A DNA stretch of 64,000 bases from Paenalcaligenes suwonensis (lineage in GTDB: Bacteria > Pseudomonadota > Gammaproteobacteria > Burkholderiales > Burkholderiaceae_B), in assembly GCF_011290505.1 (NCBI RefSeq), contig NZ_JAANPV010000003.1:330280-394279 (forward strand), written 5' to 3'. Positions within the stretch are counted from its first letter, which is position 1. Each line of letters begins with the position of its first letter. The position numbers and the translations under genes were made by a program. Shown one piece after another: positions 49,122-60,920 of the stretch. Below the pieces are notes generated by a model. That model searched no databases. It saw only the letters and a program-made list of their open reading frames with translations, and was not told the origin of the DNA.

Positions 49122-50609
49122 TTAATAGAAAACCAACGAATCGCGGATGACCTGTACACACAGTGCCAACAAGCTGCTGGGCAGTATACCGTAAACCAGC
49201 ACCAGCAAACCGTTCAAGGACAGAATGCCGCCTGTGACCCAGCCCAAAGACAATGGTTGAGCGTTTTTTTCTTCTGGTTCGTCAAAGTAAGCAACTTTAA
49301 CAACACGCAGGTAGTAGAACGCACCAATCAGAGACATCAGTACCGCCACAATCGCTACGCTAATGTAGCCTGCGCCAATCACCGCTTGAAGTATAGCCAA
49401 CTTGGCGTAGAAACCTGCCAAAGGTGGAATACCAGCCAGCGAGAACATGGACAGCAGCAATACAAAAGCCAAGATTGGGTGACGACGGTTCAAGCCTTTA
49501 AAGTCATCAATGTTTTCACATTCAAAACCTTGACGGCTCAACACCAGCATCAAACCGAAGGTGCTTAATGTAGTCAGTACGTAGATCACAGCGTAGAACA
49601 AGGATGCACCGTATGCACCTTCGTTCACCAGACCATCAGCACCTACACCTGCCATGAAGCCCAGGAAGATGAAACCCATGTGCGACACAGTGGAGAAGGC
49701 CAACATACGTTTGAAGTTGGTCTGCATGATCGCAGTCAAGTTACCAATCACCAGCGAAGCAATCGCCAGCAACATCAACATTGGCTGCCAATCAATAGCA
49801 ATACCGTGCAAGGCTTCGATCAACAGACGCAGAGCCATTGCCACCGCAGCCAACTTTGGAGCTGCTGCAATAACCAATGCAACCGTTGTTGGAGCGCCTT
49901 GGTAAACGTCTGGTGTCCACATATGGAATGGCGCTGCGGTCAGTTTGAAACCCAAACCAGCCACGATAAACACCACACCGAAGATCAATGTCAGACGGTT
50001 TGCTTCTTCTGTGGAAATTGCCGCTGCAATTTGACCCAGATTCAATGTACCTGTTGCACCGTAGATCATGGACATACCGTACAAGAAGATACCCGAAGCC
50101 AATGCGCCCAGCACAAAGTACTTCATGGCTGCTTCAACAGATGGCTGGTGCTCACGACGCAATGCTACCAATGCGTACAACGCAAAGGACATTAGCTCTA
50201 GACCTAAGTAGGCCATCAGCAAGCTGCCTGCAGAGATCATCAGCATCTGGCCCAACAGTGCCATCAGCGTCAGTGTGTACAGCTCACCACCGTTTTTCAA
50301 CAGACCACGGTCTTCTGCGTAACCACGACCATAGATCAAGGTAACAGCTACAGCGATGTAAGACACAAACTTCAAGAAGTGCGACAGCGGATCAACCACA
50401 TACAAACCGCTGAAAGACGTGCCGTACATGTCGGCATTCCACTGCCACAACGTGACACATGCCACGACTACGAGGGAAACCAGCGACAGCACAAACGTGC
50501 TGTGGCGGTTTTCACCTTTGTTAAAAGCATCGAACAGCAGTACCAGTGCTGCTGAAATCAGCAACACAATCTCTGGTAGCGCTAACGCGAAATCAAATGA
50601 ATTTTCCAT
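49122..50609 (-). CDS. nuoN: NADH-quinone oxidoreductase subunit N
   Basis: Antiporter-like proton-pumping subunit of complex I. The 495-residue protein has about 14 helices. The conserved [36 protein letters not shown] and [20 protein letters not shown] segments hold the functional Glu and Lys residues. It is the last nuo gene, 12 bp after nuoM. Confidence 0.97.
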   Translation of the reverse strand: MENSFDFALALPEIVLLISAALVLLFDAFNKGENRHSTFVLSLVSLVVVACVTLWQWNADMYGTSFSGLYVVDPLSHFLKFVSYIAVAVTLIYGRGYAEDRGLLKNGGELYTLTLMALLGQMLMISAGSLLMAYLGLELMSFALYALVALRREHQPSVEAAMKYFVLGALASGIFLYGMSMIYGATGTLNLGQIAAAISTEEANRLTLIFGVVFIVAGLGFKLTAAPFHMWTPDVYQGAPTTVALVIAAAPKLAAVAMALRLLIEALHGIAIDWQPMLMLLAIASLVIGNLTAIMQTNFKRMLAFSTVSHMGFIFLGFMAGVGADGLVNEGAYGASLFYAVIYVLTTLSTFGLMLVLSRQGFECENIDDFKGLNRRHPILAFVLLLSMFSLAGIPPLAGFYAKLAILQAVIGAGYISVAIVAVLMSLIGAFYYLRVVKVAYFDEPEEKNAQPLSLGWVTGGILSLNGLLVLVYGILPSSLLALCVQVIRDSLVFY

Positions 50610-50621
50610 AATCTTCCAGGC

Positions 50622-52121
50622 CTACAGTTTCGATACAGACACATGCTGCAACAGTGCATCAACCGAAACGTGCATGACTTCTGTGAACGGTTTTGGATAC
50701 ACACCCATGTACAACACAGCAATTGCCATCACAGCCATGATGAAGAACTCACGACCACTTAGGTCTGGCATGCTACGCACGTTGTCATTGGTAATGGGGC
50801 CGTACGCTACGCGTTTCAGCAACCACAGCGAATAGGAAGCACCGGTAATCAGAGCTGTAGCAGTCAACAAACCAATCCAGAAGTTGTACTGCACTGCACC
50901 CATAATCACAGTGAATTCACCGATAAAGCCACTGGTACCTGGCAAACCAGCGTTTGCCATGGAGAACAATACGAAGAAAGTCACAAAGCGTGGCATCACA
51001 CTTACTACGCCACCGTAGTCGGAAATTTCACGTGAGTGCAAACGGTCGTACAGTACACCAATACACAGGAACATCGCGCCAGATACGAAACCGTGGGAGA
51101 TCATTTGCATGATCGCACCTTCCATACCGGTAGCGTTGAATATAAAGAAGCCCAGCGTTACGAAACCCATGTGAGCAACTGAGGAGTACGCCACCAGTTT
51201 TTTCATGTCTTTCTGAACAATCGCTACCAGACCAATGTAGATCACGGCAACCAAAGACAGAGTAATCATGAAGCCCGACAGAGTGTGCGATGCATCAGGA
51301 GCGATAGGCAGCGAGAAACGCAAGAAACCGTACGCACCCAATTTCAGCATGATCGCTGCCAACACAACGGAACCACCTGTAGGCGCTTCCACGTGAGCAT
51401 CAGGCAACCATGTGTGTACTGGCCACATTGGAACTTTCACAGCAAACGCCATGAACAGTGCCAAGAAGATCAAGATTTGCGGTTTGATCGGTAAGGCTAC
51501 ATCGTGCCATGTTTTGATATCGAAGCTGCCACCGGACACGTTCCACAAGTAGATAAACGCAACCAACGTCAGCAAAGAACCTAACAAGGTGTACAAGAAA
51601 AACTTGAACGATGCGTACACACGACGTGGACCACCCCATACACCAATAATGATGTACATAGGGATCAAGGTAGCTTCGAAGAAGATGTAGAACAGCATAC
51701 CGTCGGCAGCTGCAAACACACCAATCATCAAACCGGACAGAATCAGGAACGCACCCATGTACTGAGCTACGCGGTCCTTAATAACCTCCCAGCCTGCCAA
51801 CACCACAATAATAGTGATGAAAGCTGTCAGCAGTACGAACCACAGAGAAATACCATCTACACCTAAGTGGTAGTTGACAGCAAAAGTCTGGATCCAAGGA
51901 GTTAGTTCTACAAACTGTAGGTCAGCTGTACTGGGGTCGAAACCCGTGTACAGCGGAATTGTTACCAAGAAGCTCGCAACCGCACCAATCAGCGCCAGTG
52001 TACGCGTGAAATTAGCACGATCATCGCGCCCCAGCGCCAGCACCAAAAGGCCGGCAAAAATGGGCACAAAGATTGCGAGCGATAACCAGGGAAATGTTGA
52101 AGACACCATATCGCTTGCCAT
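50622..52121 (-). CDS. nuoM: NADH-quinone oxidoreductase subunit M
   Basis: Antiporter-like proton-pumping subunit of complex I with about 14 helices, 499 residues. FFEATLIPMYIIIGVWGG carries the conserved Glu, KVPMWPVHTWLPDAHVEAPTGGSV the conserved Lys and His region. Its ATG overlaps the nuoL stop by one base, so the two are translationally coupled. Confidence 0.97.
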   Translation of the reverse strand: MASDMVSSTFPWLSLAIFVPIFAGLLVLALGRDDRANFTRTLALIGAVASFLVTIPLYTGFDPSTADLQFVELTPWIQTFAVNYHLGVDGISLWFVLLTAFITIIVVLAGWEVIKDRVAQYMGAFLILSGLMIGVFAAADGMLFYIFFEATLIPMYIIIGVWGGPRRVYASFKFFLYTLLGSLLTLVAFIYLWNVSGGSFDIKTWHDVALPIKPQILIFLALFMAFAVKVPMWPVHTWLPDAHVEAPTGGSVVLAAIMLKLGAYGFLRFSLPIAPDASHTLSGFMITLSLVAVIYIGLVAIVQKDMKKLVAYSSVAHMGFVTLGFFIFNATGMEGAIMQMISHGFVSGAMFLCIGVLYDRLHSREISDYGGVVSVMPRFVTFFVLFSMANAGLPGTSGFIGEFTVIMGAVQYNFWIGLLTATALITGASYSLWLLKRVAYGPITNDNVRSMPDLSGREFFIMAVMAIAVLYMGVYPKPFTEVMHVSVDALLQHVSVSKL

Positions 52122-54127
52122 TATTTAACCGTCAGCACAAAGAATGTCAGGAGCACCACAATACCGATAATCATGGCAAAAGCGTAGTGGTAGATGAAAC
52201 CGGACTGGATACGGCGAGACACCGCAGCCACCCAACCTACTACACGAGCGCTACCGTTGACGATCAGACCGTCAATCAAGCCTGCATCCGCCCCTTTCCA
52301 GAGACCAGTACCCAAACAACGAGCACCGCGAGCAATGACTTGTTCGTTGAACCAGTCCACGTAGTATTTGTTTTCCATGACCTTGTTGATAAACGCAGTG
52401 TTGCGTTTGATCGCGGCCGGCACAGCTGGGTTAATCAGGTAGCAATACCATGCTACGACCATACCCGCTACCACCAGGAAGAATGGCAATGTCACAAAGC
52501 CGTGCAATGCGTATTCCATCCAACCCTTCCAACCGGAAGCCAACTCAACAATGGCTGGGTGTTCTTCTGGGTGAACGGTGATGATGTTGTCAAAGAAACT
52601 ACCGTACAGCAATGGATCCACAAACCAGATACCCGTGATGATAGAAGGCACAGCCAACAACAGCAGAGGTACTGTCACAACCCATGGAGACTCGTGTGGG
52701 TTGCCTTCCAGCGCATGGTGATCGCCCAATGCTTCTTTGGAAGGATTGCGGAAGTTTTCTTTACCGTGGAATACCAAGAAGTACAAACGGAAAGAGTACA
52801 GCGATGTCACAAACACACCGATCAATACACTGTAGTACGCAAAGTTTGCACCCCACAGACCAGCTTCAGCAGCAGCATGCGCTGCTTCAATGATGCTTTC
52901 TTTGGAGTAGAAACCGGAGAAGAATGGTGTACCCACCAATGCCAACGTACCGATCAAGAACGTGATCCATGTGATAGGCATGTATTTACGCAGCCCACCC
53001 ATTGCACGAATATCTTGATTATGGTGCATACCGATAATGACCGAACCAGCACCCAAGAACAGCAACGCTTTAAAGAAGGCGTGTGTCATCAAGTGGAAGA
53101 TCGCAACCGAGTAAGTGGATGCACCCAGTGCCACAGTCATGTAACCCAACTGAGACAAAGTGGAGTACGCCACTACACGTTTAATATCGTTTTGGATAAT
53201 GCCCAACGCACCCAAGAACAACGCACCGATTGCACCGATCACAATGATCATGGACAGTGCTGTGGTGGAGTGTTCGTACACAGGTGAGAAACGAGCCACC
53301 ATGAAGATACCTGCTGTCACCATTGTCGCCGCGTGAATCAGAGCGGAGATAGGTGTAGGACCTTCCATGGAGTCTGGCAGCCAAGAGTGCAAAGGCACCT
53401 GAGCCGATTTACCCATAGCACCCACAAACAGTGCGATACACGCTACTGTCAGCAATTGCCAATCGGTACCTGGGAATTTCATGGTGCTGAGTTGTGCTAC
53501 GTGAGCAAACACATCGTCGTAGCGCATGCTGCCAGTGTAGGCATACAGCAAACCAATACCCAACACAAAACCGAAGTCACCCACACGGTTCACCAAGAAG
53601 GCTTTCATGTTGGCGAAAATCGCGGTTTTACGTTCGTACCAGAAACCAATCAACAGGTAAGAAACCAGACCTACTGCTTCCCAACCGAAGAACAGCTGCA
53701 GCATGTTGTTAGACATGACCAGCATCAACATCGAGAAGGTAAACAGCGAAATGTAAGAGAAGAAGCGTTGGTAACCTGGGTCTTCAGCCATATAGCCAAT
53801 GGTGTAAATGTGCACCATCAGAGATACGGAAGTAACCACAACCATCATCAACGCGGTCAAACGGTCAATCAGGAAACCGATTTCCCAACTTACGTTACCG
53901 ATAGTGGCCCATGTGTACACAGCACCGTTGTAGGTTTGACCATCAATGGTCTGCATCAAGACCATCACCGAACCGATGAAGGAAATCAACACACCTAAAA
54001 TAGTGATGCTGTGTGCGGCTTTCTTACCGATGAAACGGCCCAGAAAGCCTGTACCAAACAGGCCAGCCACCATGGCCCCGACCAGGGGAGCCAATGCAAT
54101 GAGTAAATAAAGACTTGGTGAGTTCAT
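52121..54127 (-). CDS. nuoL: NADH-quinone oxidoreductase subunit L
   Basis: Distal proton-pumping subunit of complex I, carrying the long lateral helix at its C-terminus. The 668-residue product starts at the ATG at 54127 (MNSPSLYLLIALAPLVGA). FFGWEAVGLVSYLLIGFWY has the conserved Glu, GKSAQVPLHSWLPDSMEGPTPISALIHAATMV the Lys/His motif. The frame is open 12 codons upstream but would overlap nuoK. Gap to nuoK is 16 bp. Confidence 0.97.
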   Translation of the reverse strand: MNSPSLYLLIALAPLVGAMVAGLFGTGFLGRFIGKKAAHSITILGVLISFIGSVMVLMQTIDGQTYNGAVYTWATIGNVSWEIGFLIDRLTALMMVVVTSVSLMVHIYTIGYMAEDPGYQRFFSYISLFTFSMLMLVMSNNMLQLFFGWEAVGLVSYLLIGFWYERKTAIFANMKAFLVNRVGDFGFVLGIGLLYAYTGSMRYDDVFAHVAQLSTMKFPGTDWQLLTVACIALFVGAMGKSAQVPLHSWLPDSMEGPTPISALIHAATMVTAGIFMVARFSPVYEHSTTALSMIIVIGAIGALFLGALGIIQNDIKRVVAYSTLSQLGYMTVALGASTYSVAIFHLMTHAFFKALLFLGAGSVIIGMHHNQDIRAMGGLRKYMPITWITFLIGTLALVGTPFFSGFYSKESIIEAAHAAAEAGLWGANFAYYSVLIGVFVTSLYSFRLYFLVFHGKENFRNPSKEALGDHHALEGNPHESPWVVTVPLLLLAVPSIITGIWFVDPLLYGSFFDNIITVHPEEHPAIVELASGWKGWMEYALHGFVTLPFFLVVAGMVVAWYCYLINPAVPAAIKRNTAFINKVMENKYYVDWFNEQVIARGARCLGTGLWKGADAGLIDGLIVNGSARVVGWVAAVSRRIQSGFIYHYAFAMIIGIVVLLTFFVLTVK

Positions 54128-54143
54128 AGTATGTGCGATCCCA

Positions 54144-54455
54144 TCAACCCTTGAGCTGGTCAAGTTTGTTTACGCTAATCGATTGCAAGTTACGGAACAG
54201 CAATACCAGAATTGCCAGACCAATAGCTGCTTCAGCAGCTGCAACGGTTAACACAAAGAAAACAAAAACCTGCCCTGCAATGTCTCCTGACCAGGTAGAA
54301 AATGCAACGAAGTTCATGTTCGCGGAAAGCAGGATCAGCTCGACGGACATCAAGAGGATCAGCAGATTGCGGCGATTGAAGAAGAAACCCAGCAAACCGA
54401 TAGTAAACAGGACGGCACTTAAAATCAGATAGTGCGTCAACCCTAGTGTCATCAT
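54144..54455 (-). CDS. nuoK: NADH-quinone oxidoreductase subunit K
   Basis: Small membrane subunit of complex I with three helices, 103 residues. The conserved glutamates lie in [19 protein letters not shown] and in the C-terminal [17 protein letters not shown]. Two adjacent ATGs are possible; the first overlaps the nuoJ stop (ATGA), with GGAG 7 nt upstream. Confidence 0.96.
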   Translation of the reverse strand: MMTLGLTHYLILSAVLFTIGLLGFFFNRRNLLILLMSVELILLSANMNFVAFSTWSGDIAGQVFVFFVLTVAAAEAAIGLAILVLLFRNLQSISVNKLDQLKG

Positions 54456-55087
54456 TGTTTATCTCCAGCGCTGTTAGTTTCTGAAGCTGCAGAGGGTTGC
54501 TCTACTTGTGCTTGCATGCTTACCAGACGCAGACGGTCTTCAGCACGCACTTTCACTTGTTTAGAGGAAACCGTACGCTTCACATCGGAACGACGACGCA
54601 GTGTCAGTGCAATAGCCGCTACCATACCTACCAGCAGGATTACCCCACCTACTTGTACAGCCATCACGTAGTCGGTGTACATCAGCACACCCAGCACTTT
54701 CGTGTTGTTGTAGTTCTCTGGCATAACAGCTGCTTCAGGCGCTTCCACCCAAGCACGCAACAAGACAATCGCCATTTCGGCAATCATGATCAGACCCACA
54801 ATGGAGCCCACTGGCATATAGGCCTTGAAGTGCTCTGTCATGGACGGCATACGCACATCCAACAACATGATCACAAACAAGAACATCACCATTACCGCAC
54901 CAACGTAAACCACGATAAGCAACAGGCCCAAGAACTCGGCCCCCATCGAGATCCACAACATTGCTGCCGTAAAAAAGGTCAAAATCAAATGCAGCACGGC
55001 TGTCACCGGACTGCGCGCCGTGACTACACGGAACGCAGCGATGACAATAACCAGCGCCAGCACGTAAAACAGAATCGTTGAAAACAT
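54452..55087 (-). CDS. nuoJ: NADH-quinone oxidoreductase subunit J
   Basis: Membrane subunit of complex I next to the quinone tunnel, 211 residues with five helices. The conserved [29 protein letters not shown] segment includes the pi-bulge helix. The tail after about residue 170 is hydrophilic ([23 protein letters not shown]). It overlaps nuoK by four bases and follows nuoI by 18 bp. Confidence 0.96.
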   Translation of the reverse strand: MFSTILFYVLALVIVIAAFRVVTARSPVTAVLHLILTFFTAAMLWISMGAEFLGLLLIVVYVGAVMVMFLFVIMLLDVRMPSMTEHFKAYMPVGSIVGLIMIAEMAIVLLRAWVEAPEAAVMPENYNNTKVLGVLMYTDYVMAVQVGGVILLVGMVAAIALTLRRRSDVKRTVSSKQVKVRAEDRLRLVSMQAQVEQPSAASETNSAGDKQ

Positions 55088-55105
55088 GAGTATTCTGCTC
55101 CTGTC

Positions 55106-55594
55106 TTAGCGGTAAGGCGCATCAGCGGCACGTCGCTCAGCAATTTCGGACTCGTAACGGTCCCCTACTGCCAGCAACATTTCTTTTGTGAAGTACAGGT
55201 CACCACGTTTTTCCCCATGGTATTCGTGGATGTGTGTTTCCACGATGGAGTCAACTGGGCAACTTTCTTCACAAAAACCGCAGAAAATGCATTTAGTTAA
55301 ATCGATGTCGTAACGTGTAGTGCGACGGGTACCGTCAGCACGCTCATCAGACTCGATGGAGATGGCCAAGGCCGGGCAAACTGCTTCGCACAATTTACAG
55401 GCAATGCAGCGCTCCTCACCATTGGGGTAGCGGCGCAAAGCGTGCAAGCCACGGAAACGCGCCGATGTAGGCGTTTTTTCCTGTGGATAATGCAGCGTAA
55501 TTTTGCGGCGGAAAAAGTAACGCCCGGTCAGACGCATACCCTTCAGCATCTCGGACAGCATCAGGCTGCCAAAAAAATCTTTAATCGCTTCCAT
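55106..55594 (-). CDS. nuoI: NADH-quinone oxidoreductase subunit I
   Basis: Peripheral-arm Fe-S subunit of complex I, 162 residues. It has two [4Fe-4S] motifs, [16 protein letters not shown] and [16 protein letters not shown], that carry clusters N6a and N6b toward NuoB. The amphipathic N-terminus binds the membrane side. It follows nuoH by 20 bp. Confidence 0.97.
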   Translation of the reverse strand: MEAIKDFFGSLMLSEMLKGMRLTGRYFFRRKITLHYPQEKTPTSARFRGLHALRRYPNGEERCIACKLCEAVCPALAISIESDERADGTRRTTRYDIDLTKCIFCGFCEESCPVDSIVETHIHEYHGEKRGDLYFTKEMLLAVGDRYESEIAERRAADAPYR

Positions 55595-55614
55595 AATTAT
55601 TTAGCCCCCGAGCC

Positions 55615-56688
55615 TTATTGCCAAATGTTCCAGGGTGTCTGCATCCAGATCGCGACCACCAGCAACCAGATACCTGTCAGCGGAATGAACACTTTCCAGC
55701 CCAAACGCATAATCTGGTCATAGCGGTAACGTGGGAATGTCGCACGGAACCAAATGAACATTGACACTACAACAAAGGTTTTCAGACCCAGCCACAACCA
55801 GCCTGGAATCCAGGTAAAGGGTGCAAAGTCAACGATTGGCAACCAGCCGCCCAAGAACATGATAGAAGCCAGTGCCGACAACAAGATCATGTTGGCGTAC
55901 TCACCCAAGAAGAATAGAGCAAACCCCATACCGGAGTACTCTACCATTGGGCCCGCCACAATCTCGGACTCACCTTCCACCACGTCAAACGGGTGACGGT
56001 TGGTTTCTGCTACTGCAGAAATCACGTAAACCACAAACAATGGCAACAGAGGCAACCAGTTCCAAGACAGGAAGTTCAAGCCGCTATCGGCAAACATCCC
56101 ACGGTCTTGGCCTAGTACGATTTCGCTCAGGTTCAATGTGCCAGACACCAACAACACAGTAATCAGCACAAAACCAATTGCCAACTCGTAAGACAGTACT
56201 TGAGCCGCTGCACGCAGACCACCCAACAACGCATACTTAGAGTTAGAAGCCCAACCTGCCACGATCACCCCATACACACCTAGCGAGGTAATCGCCAAGA
56301 TGTACAGCAGACCTGCGTTAATGTTCGCCAAGACCACTTCTGGACCAAATGGGATCACCGCCCATGCCGCCAAAGCGGGCATCAACGTTACCACTGGACC
56401 CAAGAAGAACAGCACTTTATTGGCCTTGCTAGGCACAATAACTTCTTTGGTCAACAGCTTAAACACGTCAGCAAAAGGTTGTAGCAAACCACGTGGACCC
56501 ACACGGTTTGGACCTTTACGAACGTGCATGAAACCAATCATCTTACGTTCCCAGTATGTCAGGTAGGCCACGCAGATGATGATCGGCAAAGCGATACAAA
56601 CGATTTTGATCAGTGTCCACACCACATACCATGCGGTTGGACCAATCAAACCTTCGCCGAAGTTTTGAATAGTTGTCAGCAGTTCCAT
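55615..56688 (-). CDS. nuoH: NADH-quinone oxidoreductase subunit H
   Basis: Membrane subunit that forms the quinone-binding cavity with NuoB and NuoD. The 357-residue protein has about eight helices; [38 protein letters not shown] and [20 protein letters not shown] are the conserved loops. Its ATG directly follows the nuoG stop codon. Confidence 0.97.
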   Translation of the reverse strand: MELLTTIQNFGEGLIGPTAWYVVWTLIKIVCIALPIIICVAYLTYWERKMIGFMHVRKGPNRVGPRGLLQPFADVFKLLTKEVIVPSKANKVLFFLGPVVTLMPALAAWAVIPFGPEVVLANINAGLLYILAITSLGVYGVIVAGWASNSKYALLGGLRAAAQVLSYELAIGFVLITVLLVSGTLNLSEIVLGQDRGMFADSGLNFLSWNWLPLLPLFVVYVISAVAETNRHPFDVVEGESEIVAGPMVEYSGMGFALFFLGEYANMILLSALASIMFLGGWLPIVDFAPFTWIPGWLWLGLKTFVVVSMFIWFRATFPRYRYDQIMRLGWKVFIPLTGIWLLVVAIWMQTPWNIWQ

Positions 56689-59019
56689 TTAGACACGCTC
56701 CACTGTCAGTTGACCGAAGCTGCTTCCTAACGATGCAGTTTCTGCAAAGGCGGTCGCGATACGTACGCTGCCCAATGCCACCGTGTCATCCAATTGAACT
56801 GGCAAGACGGTTTCACCTTGAGCCGAACGAACACGCACACTGTCACCGTCAGCCAGCGACAATTTTGCCAGTGTGGCAGCATTCATACGTGCAGTAGGCA
56901 GTACGCTTGCTGGTGTTTGTTGCAATGGTTCAGCACGACGTACCAACGCATCTGTACGGTAGATAGGTACATCGGTTACACGCTCTAGGCCTTCAGTAGC
57001 AGCAACCAATGCAGGCTTCGCATTGATAGCGTTGCTCAGGCGGGATTCAATGCCGGCTGCCAACACGGTGTCACGTACGGACTCGGAGGTCTCGTCGTCA
57101 AAGCCGTCCAACTGGAAAAGATTACCCAACACACGCAGTACTTTCCAACCTGGACGTGTTTCACCCAAAGGAGCCGCAGCACCTTTGAAGCTTTGTACAC
57201 GGCCTTCGGCGTTTACGAAAGAACCGGAGGTTTCTGTAAAGGGTGCGATAGGCAACATCACATCAGCCCACTCTTCTGCCGCGCTGCGGAAAGGAGTCAG
57301 GGCTACGGACAATGCCGCTGCTTTCAGTGTTTCTACAGCACGAGCACCGTAGTCGCTATCAAAGGCGGGCTCTGTGTGCAGCACAATGTAAGAACGCAAG
57401 CTTTGCGCCAACATTTGCTCAGCAGTCAGTGCACCGTTAGCAGGTACGGCATTTGCCAAGTAGCCACCAACTGTATTACCACCAGCAGTCAACCAACCCA
57501 ATGTTGCTTTAGCCGCTTTAGCGACTTCAGCAGCGTTAGCAGCGATTACGCTAGCGTTGTCGCTGGACACTACCATGTTGCCCAAGAACACTGCTACTTT
57601 CTCGCCAGAGCTTAAGCTTTCAGCAATACGACGTGCTTCAGCGCTAACTTGTACACCAGCCAACTCGGCAGGAGCAGCTAGACCAGCCGCTTCAGCCAAC
57701 GCTACAGCCACTTCAGCCACTGCGTTAGCAATCTGGCTAGGCGCAACAGTCATGCGTTGGTGAATATGTGCGAAGTGCGGATCATCAGCAGCGGAGTCAA
57801 TGAAGGACACTTGTGCACCAGCTTTCACCGCTTGGCGCAAACGTTGTGCCATCAATGGGTGGTCTTTACGCAGGAAAGAACCTACGACCAACACACGGTC
57901 CAACTCGTTTAGCTGCGTAACTGGCATACCCAACCATGGAGTACCCGCCAATGCTTGATCCAAACGTGCATCAATCTGACGCAGACGGAAGTCAACGTTT
58001 TCAGAACCCAGCGCACGCATCAAACGTGCCAACAGAGCTAACTCTTCGGTAGTCGCTGTTGGGCTACCCAAGCCACCGATTTGATCTGCACCGAATTTCT
58101 CGCGGATCGCGTTCATAGCAGCCACTACGTGTTGTAGTGCATCGCTCCACGAAGCTTCACGCCATGTACCGTCGCCACCACGAATCATGGGGTGTGTCAG
58201 ACGGTCTTCAGTGTACAAACCTGTGTAGGAGAAACGGTCACGGTCGCTGATCCAGCACTCGTTAACGGCTTCGTTTTCAAACGGTACTACACGCAGCACG
58301 CGATCCATTTTGGATTGCACAACCAGGTTTGCACCCAAGCTGTCGTGTGGGCTTACGGAATGGCGACGCGCCAACTCCCATGTACGTGCTTTAAAGTGGA
58401 ACGGTTTGGACAACAGCGCGCCAACTGGGCACACGTCAATCATGTTGCCGGATAACTCGGACTCTACAGCACGTCCCACGAAGGTGGTGATTTCAGCGTG
58501 TTCGCCACGATTCAACATACCCACTTCTTGCAAACCAGCGATTTCCTCGCCAGTACGCACACAGCGTGTACAGTGAATGCAACGTTGCATAGCTTCTGTG
58601 GAAATCAGTGGGCCCATTTCTTTGGCCACAACCACACGTTTCTCTTCCTCGTAGCGAGACTCGGAACCGCCATAACCTACGGCCAAATCTTGCAACTGAC
58701 ACTCACCGCCCTGGTCACAAACTGGGCAATCCAATGGGTGATTAATCAGCAGGAATTCCATCACGCTTTTCTGTGCAGCGATGGCTTTTTCTGAACGCGT
58801 ACGCACAACCATACCGTTAGTAACCGGTGTGGCACACGCAGGTAACGGTTTGGGTGCTTTTTCCACATCAACCAAACACATACGGCAGTTAGCCGCAATG
58901 CTAAGTTTTTTGTGATAACAGAAGTGCGGCACATACACCCCAGCGTCCTGCGCAGCTTGGATAACCATGCTGCCTTCAGGCGCTTCTAGTTTGATGCCGT
59001 CGATGGTGAGTTCTACCAT
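56689..59019 (-). CDS. nuoG: NADH-quinone oxidoreductase subunit G
   Basis: Largest peripheral-arm subunit of complex I, 776 residues. The N-terminal part holds a [2Fe-2S] site (VPHFCYHKKLSIAANCRMC, then CATPV), a His/Cys [4Fe-4S] site (DCPVCDQGGECQLQD) and a further [4Fe-4S] site (CIHCTRCVRTGEEI). The remainder is a molybdopterin-oxidoreductase-like domain that is probably structural, with Ala-rich variable regions at about 420-560. It follows nuoF by 15 bp. Confidence 0.97.
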   Translation of the reverse strand: MVELTIDGIKLEAPEGSMVIQAAQDAGVYVPHFCYHKKLSIAANCRMCLVDVEKAPKPLPACATPVTNGMVVRTRSEKAIAAQKSVMEFLLINHPLDCPVCDQGGECQLQDLAVGYGGSESRYEEEKRVVVAKEMGPLISTEAMQRCIHCTRCVRTGEEIAGLQEVGMLNRGEHAEITTFVGRAVESELSGNMIDVCPVGALLSKPFHFKARTWELARRHSVSPHDSLGANLVVQSKMDRVLRVVPFENEAVNECWISDRDRFSYTGLYTEDRLTHPMIRGGDGTWREASWSDALQHVVAAMNAIREKFGADQIGGLGSPTATTEELALLARLMRALGSENVDFRLRQIDARLDQALAGTPWLGMPVTQLNELDRVLVVGSFLRKDHPLMAQRLRQAVKAGAQVSFIDSAADDPHFAHIHQRMTVAPSQIANAVAEVAVALAEAAGLAAPAELAGVQVSAEARRIAESLSSGEKVAVFLGNMVVSSDNASVIAANAAEVAKAAKATLGWLTAGGNTVGGYLANAVPANGALTAEQMLAQSLRSYIVLHTEPAFDSDYGARAVETLKAAALSVALTPFRSAAEEWADVMLPIAPFTETSGSFVNAEGRVQSFKGAAAPLGETRPGWKVLRVLGNLFQLDGFDDETSESVRDTVLAAGIESRLSNAINAKPALVAATEGLERVTDVPIYRTDALVRRAEPLQQTPASVLPTARMNAATLAKLSLADGDSVRVRSAQGETVLPVQLDDTVALGSVRIATAFAETASLGSSFGQLTVERV

Positions 59020-59034
59020 TAGTTCGTCCTGAGC

Positions 59035-60399
59035 CTACAAATATTTGGGCACCACACAGTCGCTGTGTTCGATGTGGTGTGCGAACTCGTCGCGGAAATG
59101 TTTGATGAAGCTGCGTACTGGCATAGCCGCCGCATCCCCCAACGCACAAATCGTGCGACCCATGATGTTTTGAGCAATCTCGTCCAGCATATCCAGATCA
59201 GAAGGTTTGCCCTTGCCGTTCTCGATACGATGAACCATGCGCCACAACCAGCCCGTACCTTCACGGCACGGCGTACATTGACCACAGCTTTCATGCTGAT
59301 AGAAGTACGACAAACGCAGCAGGCTTTTCACCATACAACGTGTATCGTCCATCACAATCACTGCACCGGAACCCAACATGGAGCCCGCTTTTGCAATGGA
59401 GTCATAGTCCATGTTTGTGGCCATCATGATGTCTGCTGGCAATACCGGAGCAGACGACCCACCGGGGATCACCGCTTTCAGCTTGCGCCCTTCGCGCATG
59501 CCGCCAGCCAACTCCAACAATGTGGAAAATGGCGTGCCCAATGGAATCTCGTAGTTACCAGGACGCTGTACGTCACCGGAAATAGAGAAAATCTTTGTAC
59601 CACCTGCATTAGGCAAGCCAATATCTTGGTATGCCTGACCACCATTACGGATAATCCAAGGCACTGAAGCAAAGGTTTCCGTGTTATTAATTGTGGTTGG
59701 TTTGCCGTACAAACCAAAACTAGCAGGGAATGGTGGTTTGAAACGTGGTTGGCCTTTCTTGCCTTCTAAAGATTCCAGCAATGCAGTTTCTTCACCGCAA
59801 ATGTACGCACCGTAACCGTGGAAGGCGTGCAACTGGAAGTTGAAGTCAGTGCCAAACAGTTTGTCACCCAAGAAGCCGGCTTTACGCGCTTGCTCCAACG
59901 CTTCTTCAAAGCGTTGGTACACTTCAAAAATTTCGCCGTGAATGTAGTTGTAGCCTACGCTGATGCCCATGGCATACGCAGCAATAGCCATACCTTCAAT
60001 CACGATATGTGGATTAAAGCGCAGCAAGTCACGGTCTTTAAATGTACCTGGCTCACCTTCATCAGAGTTACACACCAAGTACTTTTGACCTGGCAATGTG
60101 CGGGGCATAAAGCTCCACTTCAACCCTGTAGGGAAACCTGCACCACCACGACCGCGCAATGCAGAGGCTTTCACTTCAGCAATCACCTCATCAGGTGTCA
60201 TGCTGGTGACCACTTTACGCAAAGCTTCGTAACCGCCACGCTTAACGTAGTCCTCCAAGCCCCAGTTCGTGCCATCTAGATCGGCCAACATTTGAGGTTG
60301 GATATGGCGGCCATGAAAAATCATGCTGCGCGACAAATCGTTAACTGGATCAGGTGTCAGGCCTTGCGACAGCTGTTTCAAGATATCAGGTGCGCTCAT
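59035..60399 (-). CDS. nuoF: NADH-quinone oxidoreductase subunit F
   Basis: NADH-binding flavoprotein subunit of complex I, 454 residues. [18 protein letters not shown] is the NADH/FMN-binding glycine-rich loop; [18 protein letters not shown] and [17 protein letters not shown] follow. The [4Fe-4S] N3 ligands are in [12 protein letters not shown] plus a later Cys (TICALGD). It overlaps the nuoE end by four bases. Confidence 0.97.
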   Translation of the reverse strand: MSAPDILKQLSQGLTPDPVNDLSRSMIFHGRHIQPQMLADLDGTNWGLEDYVKRGGYEALRKVVTSMTPDEVIAEVKASALRGRGGAGFPTGLKWSFMPRTLPGQKYLVCNSDEGEPGTFKDRDLLRFNPHIVIEGMAIAAYAMGISVGYNYIHGEIFEVYQRFEEALEQARKAGFLGDKLFGTDFNFQLHAFHGYGAYICGEETALLESLEGKKGQPRFKPPFPASFGLYGKPTTINNTETFASVPWIIRNGGQAYQDIGLPNAGGTKIFSISGDVQRPGNYEIPLGTPFSTLLELAGGMREGRKLKAVIPGGSSAPVLPADIMMATNMDYDSIAKAGSMLGSGAVIVMDDTRCMVKSLLRLSYFYQHESCGQCTPCREGTGWLWRMVHRIENGKGKPSDLDMLDEIAQNIMGRTICALGDAAAMPVRSFIKHFRDEFAHHIEHSDCVVPKYL

Positions 60400-60911
60400 G
60401 CAGACTCTCCCTGTTTTCTAAGCCCTTCCAGCATGGCGTCAATACGCTCGGCTTCCATGCGTACACACATGTGCTGGTTATTCACCAACATTACAGGTGA
60501 ATCGCCACAGGAGCCCATGCACTCACCAGAGATCACAGTGAACATGCCATCGGCCGTTGTCTCACCGTACTCCACACCCAGCTTTTCTTTCAGATACTCA
60601 CCGGACTTCACGCCATCGCGTAGTGCGCAAGGCAAGTTAGTGCAGACAGAAATCGTGTAACGACCCGCTGGACGTGTCTGGAACATGTTGTAGAAGGTAG
60701 CTACTTCCTGTACCGCAATCGCTGGCACACCCAAATAGTTCGCTACATCTTCAATTACTTCTGTAGACACCCAACCTAATTCCTGCTGGGCAATCGCCAA
60801 GGAGGCCATAATGGCTGAGCGTTTTTGATCATCGGGGAACTTCAACAGTTCCTTGTCGATGCTTTGATAAGCTTTTTCGGAAAGCAGCATAGTTTGATTC
60901 CGTTCTTCCAT
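60396..60911 (-). CDS. nuoE: NADH-quinone oxidoreductase subunit E
   Basis: Thioredoxin-like [2Fe-2S] subunit of complex I, 171 residues from the ATG at 60911, which has AAGG 7-8 nt upstream; an internal ATG at 60890 is possible. The cluster ligands are in VCTNLPCAL and [11 protein letters not shown]. Its stop overlaps the nuoF start (ATGA), and it follows nuoD by 9 bp. Confidence 0.97.
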   Translation of the reverse strand: MEERNQTMLLSEKAYQSIDKELLKFPDDQKRSAIMASLAIAQQELGWVSTEVIEDVANYLGVPAIAVQEVATFYNMFQTRPAGRYTISVCTNLPCALRDGVKSGEYLKEKLGVEYGETTADGMFTVISGECMGSCGDSPVMLVNNQHMCVRMEAERIDAMLEGLRKQGESA

Positions 60912-60920
60912 GGTGATGCC

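Noticed and set aside
52073..53287. 404-codon frame on the plus strand opposite nuoL
   Set aside because: It is antisense to a complete complex I gene, its composition (His, Gln, Thr, Cys rich) is that of a shadow frame, and it matches no family I know.
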